Below are positions 1-8,150 of a stretch of 64,000 bases of DNA, one piece after another. Origin of the DNA: Pseudomonas solani (lineage in GTDB: Bacteria > Pseudomonadota > Gammaproteobacteria > Pseudomonadales > Pseudomonadaceae); the NCBI RefSeq assembly GCF_026072635.1, contig NZ_AP023081.1, forward strand, positions 5,762,501 to 5,826,500, in the 5' to 3' direction. Position numbers and translations under genes: made by a program. The first letter of the stretch is position 1. Each line of letters starts with the position of its first letter. The notes beneath the pieces are model-generated. The model was not told the DNA's origin. It saw only the letters and a list, made by a program, of their open reading frames with translations, and searched no databases.

Positions 1-10
1 GGTAGGCGCC

Positions 11-967
11 GTGCCCCAGCCCGATCCCGTTCCGCCCGCAGCCGGCCCCGGTGCCGACGACGCGCGCCTGGGCGAAGCGCTGGACTGGCTGATCCTCCTC
101 GACAACGCCGACGCCGAATGCCGCGCCCGCTTCGAGGCCTGGATGGCCGCCTCGCCGGACAACGCCCTGGCCTTCCGCCTGGCCCAGAGCCTCTGGCAAT
201 CGCCGCTGCTCACCGCCGCCGCCGCTCGCCTCGACCGTGAACACAAGCGCCCGGTCCGCCGCGCCCTGCTCAAGCCCCTGGCCGCAGCCGCCGTGCTGCT
301 CCTGGCGGTGGGCGTGGGCCTGCAGAGCGACCTGCTGCTGCGCCTGCGCGCCGACCACCTCACCGAGGTCGGCCAGCGCCAGAACCTGGAGCTCGCCGAC
401 GGCTCGCGCATCCTGCTCAATACCGACACCGCCTTCTCCAGCCGCATCGATGACCAGCAACGCAGTGCCCGCCTCTACCAGGGCGAGGCCTACTTCGACG
501 TCGCCCACGACCGCAGCCGCCCCTTCGAGGTGGACGCCGGCCCGGTGCAGGTCTCGGTGCGCGGCACCGCCTTCGCCGTGCGCTACCTGGGTGACGAGGC
601 CGAAGTCAGCGTCGAGCGCGGCGAAGTCGACCTGCGCTCGCGGGAAGACAACGCCCGCGTCAGCCTCAGCGCCGGCGACAGCATCCGCATCGGGCCCGCC
701 GGCTTCGGTGACCGCCGCCACGGCCAGGCCGACCAGCTGGCCTGGGTCAAGGGCCGCCTGGTGTTCGAAGACTGCCCCATGCGCGAAGTGCTGGCCGAGC
801 TGCGCCGCTACTACCCGGGCTGGATCATCAGCACCGACGAGCGCCTGGGCGAGCGCACCGTCACCGGCAACTACCGCCTGGACGACCCCCTGGGCGTGGT
901 GCGCTCCCTCGCCCACATCACCTCGGCCAAGCTCCACGAATTCCCTGCACTGGTCATCCTCGACTGA
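11..967 (+). CDS. FecR-family anti-sigma / sigma regulator (HxuR-like)
   Basis: Inner-membrane protein that would relay the state of the outer-membrane receptor to a FecI-type ECF sigma factor. The N-terminal about 75 residues form the cytoplasmic DUF4880-type domain (EALDWLILLDNADAECRARF, FEAWMAASPDN). One membrane segment lies at about residues 85-108. A periplasmic FecR domain follows (FEVDAGPVQVSVRGTAFAV, SVERGEV), then a C-terminal region resembling a secretin/STN-type fold. The start is uncertain: GTG at 11 lacks an obvious ribosome site and the frame stays open to the window edge. A TAG at 3-5 in another frame could be the stop of an upstream sigma gene. The next gene is a TonB receptor with an STN domain, the classical three-part surface-signalling arrangement. 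It resembles HxuR (PA1301) in context, but that name is an inference. Confidence 0.85.
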   Translation: MPQPDPVPPAAGPGADDARLGEALDWLILLDNADAECRARFEAWMAASPDNALAFRLAQSLWQSPLLTAAAARLDREHKRPVRRALLKPLAAAAVLLLAVGVGLQSDLLLRLRADHLTEVGQRQNLELADGSRILLNTDTAFSSRIDDQQRSARLYQGEAYFDVAHDRSRPFEVDAGPVQVSVRGTAFAVRYLGDEAEVSVERGEVDLRSREDNARVSLSAGDSIRIGPAGFGDRRHGQADQLAWVKGRLVFEDCPMREVLAELRRYYPGWIISTDERLGERTVTGNYRLDDPLGVVRSLAHITSAKLHEFPALVILD

Positions 968-1067
968 GTGGGCGGGCCGGTTCAGCCGCGCCCACCCCGC
1001 GCCTCTCCTTCCAACCCCTGCTGAATCGTGCCTGGCCCAGGGCTGCCTCGGGCTAGCCGGTCACTCC

Positions 1068-1100
1068 GTTGGTGGATGAACAGAGCGTCATCCACCCTAC
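1068..1100. repeat. GGTGGATGA / TCATCCACC dispersed palindrome
   Basis: A perfect 9-bp inverted repeat (1071-1079 and 1088-1096) with an 8-nt spacer, followed by CTACGC. Related copies occur at 51053-51078, 51104-51128 and 51360-51384, so this is a dispersed intergenic family. Here it could also end the fecR-like transcript, although no T-run follows. Confidence 0.75.
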
Positions 1101-1210
1101 GCGCCATGAGTTCGAGTTCACCAGGGCGCAGCCCTGTTACCGGCTCGGAGGCCTCGCCCGACACGCGCCTACGGGCCTTGTCACCCCCCGTCGGAATAAC
1201 CCCGACATTA

Positions 1211-1241
1211 TTTTTACGCGATTGCGTTTTCTCGTTCGTCT
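1211..1241 (+). promoter_or_regulatory. ECF (FecI-type) sigma promoter of the TonB receptor
   Basis: Block TTTTTACGCGAT (1211-1222), an 8-nt spacer, then CTCGTTCGTCT (1231-1241). CGTCT at 1237-1241 looks like an ECF -10 element. Both blocks recur in the same order upstream of hemO (4009-4038), and GTCAA...AGCCAAT after the -10 is also shared. Conservation only at these two sites suggests one sigma factor drives both genes. The assignment is inferred from the duplication. Confidence 0.65.
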
Positions 1242-1263
1242 AGTCAAAAGCCAATGACACTGA

Positions 1264-1283
1264 TTCGCATTAGAAATGCGATT
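1264..1283. promoter_or_regulatory. AT-rich palindrome, possible Fur-type or leader element
   Basis: CGCATT-AGA-AATGCG (1266-1280) is a perfect 6-bp inverted repeat with a 3-nt centre and extends weakly on both sides. It lies between the putative ECF -10 and the receptor start, within the 5' leader. Its position in an iron/heme gene makes Fur a candidate, but the match to the 19-bp Fur consensus is poor. Confidence 0.3.
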
Positions 1284-1307
1284 AACGGACCGAAGAGAGC
1301 CGCTCCC

Positions 1308-3932
1308 ATGACCACCCGCTCAAACCGCCCCACCCTGCGCCTGTCCGCCCCCACCGGCGTGTCGCTGCTGGCCCTGTCCATCGCCCTGGGCAGCCTGCCC
1401 GTCGGCATCGCCCAGGCCGCCGAAACCGGTGCTGCGCCGACCCAGCTGGCCAGCCAGAGCGGTTACAGCTTCGCCATCGCCCGCCAGCCCCTGGTGGAAG
1501 CGCTCAACGCCTTCAGCGCCGTGAGCGGCTGGCAGGTCGGCCTCTCTTCCGATCTCGCCGCTGGCGTGCAGTCCCCCGGCGTCAATGGCCGCCTGCCGGC
1601 CGAACAGGCCCTGCAGCGCCTGCTGGCAGGCACCGGCCTGGAATACCGCGCCGTCGGCGAGCGCAGCGTGGTGCTGGTACGCACCCCGGCCAAGGGCCTG
1701 GCCATGGAGCTGAACCCCACCACCGTGACCGCCACCCGCCACGAGCAGAGCGCCAGCACCGTGCCGGTCACCGTCAGCGTGAAGAGCCGCCAACAGCTGG
1801 ACCGCAAGAACGTCAACAACATCCGCGACCTGGTGCGTGACGAGCCGGGCGTCTCCGTCGGCGGTGCCGGCCAGCGCGCCGGCACCAGCGGCTACAACAT
1901 CCGCGGCATCGACGGCGACCGCGTACTGACCCAGATCGACGGCGTCGAAGTGCCGGCCAGCTTCTTCTACGGCCCCTACGCCCAGACCCACCGCAATTAC
2001 GTGGACCCGGAAATCGTCAAGCGCGTGGAAATCCTCCGCGGCCCGGCTTCGGCCCTCTATGGCAGCAACGCCATCGGCGGCGCGGTGAGCTACTTCACCC
2101 TGGATGCCGACGACATCATCAAGCCCGGCAGCGATGTCGGTGCCCGCCTGAAGACCGGCTACAGCTCCGCCGACGACAGCTGGCTCAACTCGGCCACCGT
2201 CGCCGGCCGCCACGAGCAGTTCGACGCCCTGCTGCACCTGTCCCAACGCAACGGCCACGAGACCGAATCCTTCGGCGGCCACGGCGGCACCGGCCTGGCC
2301 CGCACCGAAGCCAACCCGGAAGACGTGCGTTCCACCAACGTCCTGGCCAAGCTGGGCTGGAACTACAACGACACCGACCGCCTGCAACTGACCTACGAGA
2401 AGTACAAGGACGATCGCGACACCAACCAGCTCAGCGCCGTCGGCGGCCCCTTCAACGCCCCCACCATCGGCGTGGGCTCGGACTACTACAAGTCGCGCAG
2501 CGGCAACGACACCATCACCCGCGAGCGCTTCGGCCTGGAACACACCGTCGCCCTCGACAGCCTGCTGGCCGACAACCTGAAGTGGAGCCTGAACTACCAG
2601 ATCGCCAAGACCGATCAGAGCACCCAGGAACGCTACGTCCCCAGCAACCCCTTCACCGGCGTCATCTCCCGCGACGTGATGCGCTACCGCGACACCTACT
2701 ACAAGGACCGTCTGTGGGTGATCGATGCGCAACTGGACAAGGCCTTCAGCCTGGGCGACACCGAGCACCTGCTGACCTACGGCCTCAACCTCAAGCACCA
2801 GGAAGTCACCGGCCTGCGCAGCGGCACCGCTTTCTGCTACACCTCCATCGGCACGTGCACCAACCGCGTCGGCCAGGTCAGCCCCACCGCCAGTGACAGC
2901 CTGACCCCGCAGAGCGATTTCCCCGATCCCACCGTCAAGACCTACGCCCTGTTCGCCCAGGATGAAATCCGCTGGAACCAGTGGACCTTTCTCCCCGGCC
3001 TGCGCTATGACCGCACCGACCTCGAGCCCGAGCTGACCCCGGACTACCTGCGCACCATCGGTACCAGCACCTTCCGCCCGAGCGACGAAACCAAGCACTG
3101 GCAGCGTGTATCGCCGAAGTTCGGCGTGACCTACGCCTTCGACGACACCTACACCTGGTTCGGCCAATACGCCGAAGGCTTCCGTACCCCCAACGCCAAG
3201 GAAATGTACGGTCGCTTCGAGAACACCTCGCTGGGTTACATCGTCGAACCCAACCCGGACCTGGAGCCGGAGAAGAGCCGCAGCCTGGAAACCGGCCTGC
3301 GTGGCAACTTCGAAGGCGGCAGCTTCGACGTGGCGGTGTTCTACAACCGCTACCGCGACTTCCTCGACAACGATGCCGTCGGCCGCAGCGGCAGCCTGAC
3401 CGTGTTCCAAAGCAAGAACATCGGCCGTGCCAGCATCCGCGGCATGGAGGTCAAGGGCCGCCTGGACCTGGAGCATTTCGGTGCCTTCCCGGGCCTCTAC
3501 ACCCAGGGCTCCATTGCCTATGCCCGTGGCCGCAACGACGAAACCGGCCAGCCGCTGAACAGCATCAACCCGCTGACCGGCGTATTCGGCCTGGGCTACG
3601 AGCAGGATGCCTTCGGCACCCAACTGAGCTGGACCCTGGTCAAGCGCAAGACGCGCATCGACGAAGACAACTTCAACGCCCCGGATGGCAGCCCCAGCCA
3701 GTTCGCCACCCCGGGCTTCGGCATGCTCGACCTGACCGGCTACTACAAGCTGACCGACGACCTCACCGTCAACGCCGGCCTCTACAACCTGACCGACAAG
3801 AAGTACTGGCTGTGGGATGACGTGCGCGGCTACGACGGCGTCGGCGAAGCCGGCGTAACCGCCCCGGCCAACCTCGACCGCCTGACCCAACCGGGCCGCA
3901 ACTTCTCCGTCAACCTCGTCTGGGACATCTGA
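1308..3932 (+). CDS. TonB-dependent outer-membrane receptor with STN signalling domain (heme-type)
   Basis: Energy-dependent outer-membrane uptake receptor, probably for heme. ATG at 1308 follows GAAGAGA at 1292-1298. The ATG at 1254 lies only 13 nt past the putative -10 and is rejected. The 874-aa product has a long signal sequence (about residues 1-36), an STN domain (about 50-125: YSFAIARQPLVEALNAFSAV), a TonB-box-like segment (NPTTVTATR), a plug (DEPGVSV, NIRGIDGDR, VEILRGPASALYGSNAIGG) and a 22-strand-type barrel ending in FSVNLVWDI. EGFRTPNAKEMYG and NPDLEPEKS match the FRAP/NPNL signature of heme/hemoglobin receptors. The histidine usually found between those motifs is absent. Between the fecR-like gene and hemO it resembles HxuA (PA1302), but the substrate is inferred. 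Confidence 0.9.
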   Translation: MTTRSNRPTLRLSAPTGVSLLALSIALGSLPVGIAQAAETGAAPTQLASQSGYSFAIARQPLVEALNAFSAVSGWQVGLSSDLAAGVQSPGVNGRLPAEQALQRLLAGTGLEYRAVGERSVVLVRTPAKGLAMELNPTTVTATRHEQSASTVPVTVSVKSRQQLDRKNVNNIRDLVRDEPGVSVGGAGQRAGTSGYNIRGIDGDRVLTQIDGVEVPASFFYGPYAQTHRNYVDPEIVKRVEILRGPASALYGSNAIGGAVSYFTLDADDIIKPGSDVGARLKTGYSSADDSWLNSATVAGRHEQFDALLHLSQRNGHETESFGGHGGTGLARTEANPEDVRSTNVLAKLGWNYNDTDRLQLTYEKYKDDRDTNQLSAVGGPFNAPTIGVGSDYYKSRSGNDTITRERFGLEHTVALDSLLADNLKWSLNYQIAKTDQSTQERYVPSNPFTGVISRDVMRYRDTYYKDRLWVIDAQLDKAFSLGDTEHLLTYGLNLKHQEVTGLRSGTAFCYTSIGTCTNRVGQVSPTASDSLTPQSDFPDPTVKTYALFAQDEIRWNQWTFLPGLRYDRTDLEPELTPDYLRTIGTSTFRPSDETKHWQRVSPKFGVTYAFDDTYTWFGQYAEGFRTPNAKEMYGRFENTSLGYIVEPNPDLEPEKSRSLETGLRGNFEGGSFDVAVFYNRYRDFLDNDAVGRSGSLTVFQSKNIGRASIRGMEVKGRLDLEHFGAFPGLYTQGSIAYARGRNDETGQPLNSINPLTGVFGLGYEQDAFGTQLSWTLVKRKTRIDEDNFNAPDGSPSQFATPGFGMLDLTGYYKLTDDLTVNAGLYNLTDKKYWLWDDVRGYDGVGEAGVTAPANLDRLTQPGRNFSVNLVWDI

Positions 3933-4008
3933 TCGCCGCCGGCCAAGCCTCCCTACCCGCTTCGGCGTGATGGGGAGGCCGCCAGGCGCGACACCCCCTT
4001 GCGGGCAT

Positions 4009-4038
4009 TTTTTACGCGATGGACAGGCTCGTTCGTCT
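4009..4038 (+). promoter_or_regulatory. ECF (FecI-type) sigma promoter of hemO
   Basis: TTTTTACGCGAT (4009-4020), a 7-nt spacer, then CTCGTTCGTCT (4028-4038), with CGTCT at 4034-4038 as the likely -10. It repeats the receptor promoter with a spacer one base shorter. The hemO ATG begins 33 nt after the -10. Confidence 0.65.
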
Positions 4039-4070
4039 CGTCAACAGAAGCCAATTTTCAGGATGACTCC

Positions 4071-4658
4071 ATGACCAGCACCCTCCGCTCCCAACGCATC
4101 AACCAGATCACCCACGCGCCCCACGCCGAGCTGGACCAGGCGGTGAAAGCCAACGACCCCTTCGCCAACCGCGAGAACTTCTCCCGCTTCGTGGTCGCCC
4201 AGTACCTGTTCCAGGCCGAGCTGCAGAGCCTGTACCAGGACGCCGCACTGGTGGAAGTCTTCCCCGACCTGCCCGCCCGCTGCCGTGCCGAGCAGGCGCG
4301 CCTGGACCTGGCCGACCTGGACACCGACGTACCCGCCCCGGTCGCCGGCGCCGTGCAGAACCCCAGCTTCGCCGAAGCCCTGGGCTGGCTGTTCGTTTCC
4401 GAAGGCTCCAAGCTCGGCGCCGCCTTCCTGATCAAACGCGTCGCCGCACTGGGCCTGACCGAAGAAGTCGGTGCCCGTCACCTGGGTGAGCCCGCCGGCG
4501 GCCGCGCCGAAGGCTGGAAAAGCTTCACCCGTACCCTCGACGGCCTGGAACTCAGCGCCGAACAGGAAGCCGATGTGGACAAGGGCGCCCTCGCCGCCTT
4601 CAACCGCTTCCGTGAGCTGCTGCAACACGCCTACACCAGTGCCGACACCCCCGCCTGA
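4071..4658 (+). CDS. hemO: Heme oxygenase (HemO/PigA type)
   Basis: Cytoplasmic enzyme that opens the heme ring to biliverdin, CO and iron, releasing iron from imported heme. The start is ATG at 4071 with CAGGATG upstream; the in-frame start at 3999 would lie inside the promoter. The 195-aa length fits the bacterial PigA family (about 198 aa). Recognised motifs are THAPHAEL (with the likely proximal heme-ligand histidine near residue 17), PFANRENFSRFVVAQYLFQ and EALGWLFVSEGSKLGAAFL, which holds the distal-helix glycines. It has its own ECF-type promoter and is followed with overlap by the DUF454 gene. In P. aeruginosa hemO also neighbours such a gene, as I recall. Confidence 0.95.
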   Translation: MTSTLRSQRINQITHAPHAELDQAVKANDPFANRENFSRFVVAQYLFQAELQSLYQDAALVEVFPDLPARCRAEQARLDLADLDTDVPAPVAGAVQNPSFAEALGWLFVSEGSKLGAAFLIKRVAALGLTEEVGARHLGEPAGGRAEGWKSFTRTLDGLELSAEQEADVDKGALAAFNRFRELLQHAYTSADTPA

Positions 4659-5070
4659 GTCCCTGGCCGGCGACCTCCCGGTCGCCGCGCCTGCTCCATC
4701 GCGTTCGCGCATCAGCCGCCTGCTCTTCGCCCTGCTGGCCTACACCAGCCTGGGCGTCGGCATGGTCGGCCTGGTGCTACCGGGCCTGCCCACCACCGAA
4801 TTCGTCCTGCTCGCCGCCTGGGCCGCCTCGAAGAGTTCGCCGCGCCTGGCCAACTGGCTGGACAACCACCGCCTGTTCGGCCCCATCCTCAAGAACTGGC
4901 GTAACGGCCGCGCCATCGCCCGCCGTGCCAAGCTCGCCGCCAGCGCCTCGATGCTCCTGGCCCTGGTCATCATGCTCATCAGCCTGCCCCACGGCGCCTG
5001 GCTCTACCTGGTCATGGCCGGCATGCTGCTTGGCAACCTGTGGATCTGGTCGCGCCCGGACCGACGCTGA
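4639..5070 (+). CDS. DUF454 (YbaN-family) inner-membrane protein
   Basis: Small integral membrane protein of unknown biochemical function. A GTG at 4639 inside the end of hemO gives 143 aa and a 20-nt overlap, implying translational coupling. No better start is visible; residues in this frame upstream of it are alanine/proline-rich shadow sequence. Membrane segments lie at about residues 25-55 (LLFALLAYTSLGVGMVGLVL, then LPTTEFVLLAAW) and 100-138 (SMLLALVIMLISL, LYLVMAGMLLGNLWIW). The family motif PGLPTTEF-LLAAWAASKSSPRL is clear, as is NHRLFGPILKNW. Linkage to hemO suggests a heme or iron role, but nothing in the sequence demonstrates it. Confidence 0.8.
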   Translation: MPTPPPESLAGDLPVAAPAPSRSRISRLLFALLAYTSLGVGMVGLVLPGLPTTEFVLLAAWAASKSSPRLANWLDNHRLFGPILKNWRNGRAIARRAKLAASASMLLALVIMLISLPHGAWLYLVMAGMLLGNLWIWSRPDRR

Positions 5071-5151
5071 CCCCTCTCGGCGTGGTTCCATAGCCGTCAT
5101 CGTCGATTCGCACACGGCCTCCCCCTCAGCCACGGGGCTGAGCCAGCAGGC

Positions 5152-5249
5152 GCGGTTTCAGCCCGAGCGCCGATCATCCCTGCAGCCTGCCTGGCGACAG
5201 CAGCCGCCCCGGGGTACGACGCACCAGCACGGGCTCGGGTGAAACCCGC
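5152..5249. repeat. Imperfect inverted repeat in the 5071-5390 gap
   Basis: GCGGTTTCAGCCCGAGC (5152-5168) pairs with GCTCGGGTGAAACCCGC (5233-5249), with a 64-bp interior. The right arm belongs to the CGGGTGAAACCCG repeat type seen again at 53973-53990. The rest of the 320-bp gap shows no gene. AATAAATAG near 5370 is the only AT-rich stretch and may be part of the promoter for the next gene. Confidence 0.5.
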
Positions 5250-5390
5250 ATGGCTTCGTGCCCACTCCCACCGCGTTGCCTGCCGAAGACGCCCCCTACG
5301 AGAGTCGAGTTGCGCCCCTGCGGTTTCGGCACCACAGTTCAGGCATGCGGGCCCCTCGACGGGCACGGACAATAAATAGAAGAACCTCCC

Positions 5391-6137
5391 ATGCGATTGC
5401 TTTCTGCCTTCCTGATCCTGCTGCTCCCGGTGCTGGCACAGGCCGACACCCTGCGTGTGGACCTGCGCGACCGCCCGCCCGAGATGTGGAGCATCGACGG
5501 GCGCCCCACCGGCCCCCTGGTCAAGGTGCTGGAAGTGGCCGCCGAGCGCGCCGGGCTGCAACTGGAGTGGCGCTATGCGCCGTTCGCCCGCAGCCTGGCG
5601 GACCTGCGTGAAGGGCGCATCGACGTGGTGCCCCGGGTACTGCCCGACCCGGAGCGCGACCACTACCTGCACTACCTGCCGAGCATCGGCACCCAGGACA
5701 AGCAGATACTCTTCACCATCCGCCCCACCCAACGGGTGGAGCGTTACGAGGACCTGGCGCCCCTGCGCATCGGCGTCAAGCGCAGCACCCTGTACTTCCC
5801 GCGTTTCGACGCCGACACGGCCCTGCACAAGCAGCCGGCAGTGGACGACGACATCCTGGTGCGCATGTTCCGCGCCGGTCGCATCGACACCATCGCCGTC
5901 CTGGACAAGGCCGCCATCGACACGGCCTTTGAAAACATCCGTTTCAGCGACTACACCTACGCCGGGCTGCGCGAACCGATCCGCGTCGAAAACCGTTTCG
6001 CCGTCTCGAAGAAGCTCTACGAAAGCGACCGCGCGGCGATCTACGATCGCCTCGGTCGCGAACTGGAGGCCATGCGCCGCAATGGCGAGGTGGTGTCCAT
6101 CTACCGCGAGCAAGGCGTCGAGCCCCCCACCCCCTGA
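5391..6137 (+). CDS. Periplasmic solute-binding protein, SBP_bac_3 type
   Basis: Family 3 extracellular solute-binding protein, 248 aa, which normally binds amino acids or similar small polar compounds in the periplasm. A signal peptide (residues 1-18, MRLLSAFLILLLPVLAQA) precedes the mature domain. Family features are RPPEMWSIDGRPTGPLVKVLEVA, WRYAPFARSLADLREGRIDVVP, the hinge sequence PLRIGVKRSTLYFPRF and a C-terminal helix ending IYREQGVEPPTP. AGAAGAACCTCCC precedes the ATG. No permease or ATPase gene is adjacent, so it is either an orphan binding protein or a sensor subunit for the kinase that follows. The kinase gene begins 189 nt later and probably has its own promoter. Confidence 0.85.
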   Translation: MRLLSAFLILLLPVLAQADTLRVDLRDRPPEMWSIDGRPTGPLVKVLEVAAERAGLQLEWRYAPFARSLADLREGRIDVVPRVLPDPERDHYLHYLPSIGTQDKQILFTIRPTQRVERYEDLAPLRIGVKRSTLYFPRFDADTALHKQPAVDDDILVRMFRAGRIDTIAVLDKAAIDTAFENIRFSDYTYAGLREPIRVENRFAVSKKLYESDRAAIYDRLGRELEAMRRNGEVVSIYREQGVEPPTP

Positions 6138-6228
6138 CCCCCACCGCGCCCGATGCACGCCGCCCCCGGCCGCGAGGTGGGACCCCGGGTGCGGCCATCT
6201 GCCCCCTGCATGCCCCGGAGCGCACCCT

Positions 6229-6248
6229 GTCACTGCAGCGTCAGTGAC
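6229..6248. promoter_or_regulatory. Inverted repeat GTCACTG-N6-CAGTGAC
   Basis: A perfect 7-bp inverted repeat (6229-6235 and 6242-6248), 78 bp upstream of the kinase start. It could be an operator or the stem of a transcript end for the upstream gene. No T-run follows, though CAAAAATC comes a few bases later. Confidence 0.4.
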
Positions 6249-6326
6249 GGGCCTGAGCAAAAATCTGCCAGCATTTCGCCACTGATCCATACTCCGTCAG
6301 TCGCATCGCACGTGATCGGGGGAGTC

Positions 6327-8150
6327 ATGGGCCAAAGCGCTGGGGGAGAGATCTTTCGTCGGGCATTCGAGTCGTCGTCGGTGGGGCTGGCCCTGCTGGA
6401 ACTGGACGGCACCGTCCGCCACGTCAACCGAGCCTCGGAGGAACTGCTCGGGCGCTCCCGGCAGACCCTGATCGGCACGCCCCTGGACAGCCTGCTGCAC
6501 CCCAGGGATCGCCAGGCACTGGGCGAGGCCCTTGACCGGGCACGTCGCCAGCACGACGACCTGTCCTGCGGCGAGATGCGCTTCATCACCGCGTCCGGCG
6601 AGCATCGCTGGCTGCACCTGGGCTTGAGCATGGTCGAGGACGGTCGCAGCCAGCCCACCCATTACCTGGTGCGCCTGCAACCCCTTGCCGGGCACCGGGA
6701 GCGGGCCGAGCAGACGCACCTGCTGAGCTTCGCCCTGGACTACACCGCCGATGGCGTCCTGCTGCTCGATGGCGAGCAGAACATCCGCTACCTGAACGAA
6801 GCCGCCTGCCAACTGATCGGCCAGCCGCGCCAACACCTCGTCGGGCAGCCGCTGGCACCGGTGCTGGCCCTGCTGACGGAGCAGTTCGCCGAACTGTTCG
6901 CCCGGGAGGATGGCCTGCAGGAAGCGTTGGACACCCAGCGCGTGCTCAGTTGCGAGCTGCACGTCCCGGGGGAGGATTTCCCCCGCTATGTGACGATGCA
7001 GTTCAACCGCTTCCGCTATGACCAGCGCCCCTACAGCCTCGTGCTGATGCACGACTTCACCGAGCGGCGGCGCATCGCCGACGCCCTGTTGCGCAACGAG
7101 CGGCAATTTCGCGCGCTGATCGAGAACACGCCCGACGCCATAGGCCGGCTGACCCCCGACTTCCGCCTGCTCTACGCCAACCCGGCCCTGGAAGCCCTGT
7201 GCCGCCTGCCTCTGGTGGAGGCCCGTGGCCGACCGGCACGGGAAGTCTTCGGCGACAACTCCCAGGTCGACATCATGAGCGACCTGGTGCGCGAGGTCGC
7301 CGCCACCGGCGAGTCCATGGAAGAGGAACTGATCCACGGCATCGACGGCCCCAGTGACCAGCAGATCCACTACCTCATGCAACTGGTGCCGGAGCGCAAC
7401 GCCGAGGGCGAAGTGACCAGCGTCATCTCGGTGGCCCGCGACGTCAGCGGCATCCGCAAGGCGGAACGCCGCCTGGCCGCCAGCAACCGCCAGCTGCGCG
7501 AGCTGTCCAGCCGCCGGGAAAGCGCCCGCGAAGAGGAGCGCAAGCTGATCGCCCGGGAGATCCACGACGAACTGGGCCAGCACCTCACCGCCCTGCGCAT
7601 GGGCATTTCCCTGCTGCGCCTGAAGTACGGCGAGCAGGCCGCGGGGCTCGGTGAGGACGTGGAGCGGCTCATGGCCCTGTGCGACCGCACCATCGGCGTG
7701 GTGCGCTTCATCGCCACCAGCCTGCGTCCGGCGGCGTTGAACATGGGGCTCTACCCGGCCCTGGAATGGCTGATCGACGAATTCCGCAGCCACCACACAC
7801 AGATCACCCTCGAGCTGGTGGCCCACAGCGGCGCACCGGCCCTGGACGACAGCCAGGCCACCACCGCCTTCCGCATCGTCCAGGAGGCGCTGACCAACAT
7901 CGCTCGCCATTCCGGTGCCAGCCGGGCGGTGGTCAGCCTGGAGCAGGTCGATGACCGCTACGTGCTGGACATCACCGACAACGGCCACGGCTTCGACCCG
8001 GCCAAGGTCGGCAAGCGCTCCCTGGGCCTGGCCGGCATGCGCGAGCGCGGCACCAGCCTGGGGGGCGAAGTGGTGATCTTCAGCCACCCCGGCCAGGGCA
8101 CCACGGTGCAGGCCACCTTCCCCATCAACGAGCCTACGGAGACGGCATGA
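6327..8150 (+). CDS. Soluble triple-PAS histidine kinase, NarL/HisKA_3 type
   Basis: Cytoplasmic sensor kinase, 607 aa with no membrane segment. The start is ATG at 6327 behind GGGGGAG; upstream in-frame codons encode low-quality sequence. Three PAS domains sit at about residues 8-125 (SSVGLALLELDGTVRHVNRA), 135-250 (ADGVLLLDGEQNIRYLNEA) and 260-380 (TPDAIGRLTPDFRLLYANPA). The HisKA_3 dimerisation segment IAREIHDELGQHL carries the phospho-accepting His413. A HATPase domain follows (EALTNIARHS, DNGHGFDP, LGLAGMRERG). The stop overlaps the response regulator start by 4 nt. The ligand is unknown; a cytosolic signal or redox cue is likely. Confidence 0.92.
   Translation: MGQSAGGEIFRRAFESSSVGLALLELDGTVRHVNRASEELLGRSRQTLIGTPLDSLLHPRDRQALGEALDRARRQHDDLSCGEMRFITASGEHRWLHLGLSMVEDGRSQPTHYLVRLQPLAGHRERAEQTHLLSFALDYTADGVLLLDGEQNIRYLNEAACQLIGQPRQHLVGQPLAPVLALLTEQFAELFAREDGLQEALDTQRVLSCELHVPGEDFPRYVTMQFNRFRYDQRPYSLVLMHDFTERRRIADALLRNERQFRALIENTPDAIGRLTPDFRLLYANPALEALCRLPLVEARGRPAREVFGDNSQVDIMSDLVREVAATGESMEEELIHGIDGPSDQQIHYLMQLVPERNAEGEVTSVISVARDVSGIRKAERRLAASNRQLRELSSRRESAREEERKLIAREIHDELGQHLTALRMGISLLRLKYGEQAAGLGEDVERLMALCDRTIGVVRFIATSLRPAALNMGLYPALEWLIDEFRSHHTQITLELVAHSGAPALDDSQATTAFRIVQEALTNIARHSGASRAVVSLEQVDDRYVLDITDNGHGFDPAKVGKRSLGLAGMRERGTSLGGEVVIFSHPGQGTTVQATFPINEPTETA

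Noticed and set aside
1254..1307. Upstream ATG start for the TonB receptor
   Set aside because: It lies only 13 nt past the putative -10 and would add residues before the signal peptide; ATG at 1308 has a ribosome site and a normal N-terminus.
1320..3890. Long minus-strand frame opposite the TonB receptor
   Set aside because: Shadow of a complete receptor gene; low-complexity Val/Ala/Gly/Gln translation.
3947..3979. Terminator after the TonB receptor (GCCTCCC / GGGAGGC)
   Set aside because: Only a 7-bp stem with a 19-nt loop and no T-run; too weak to list as a feature.
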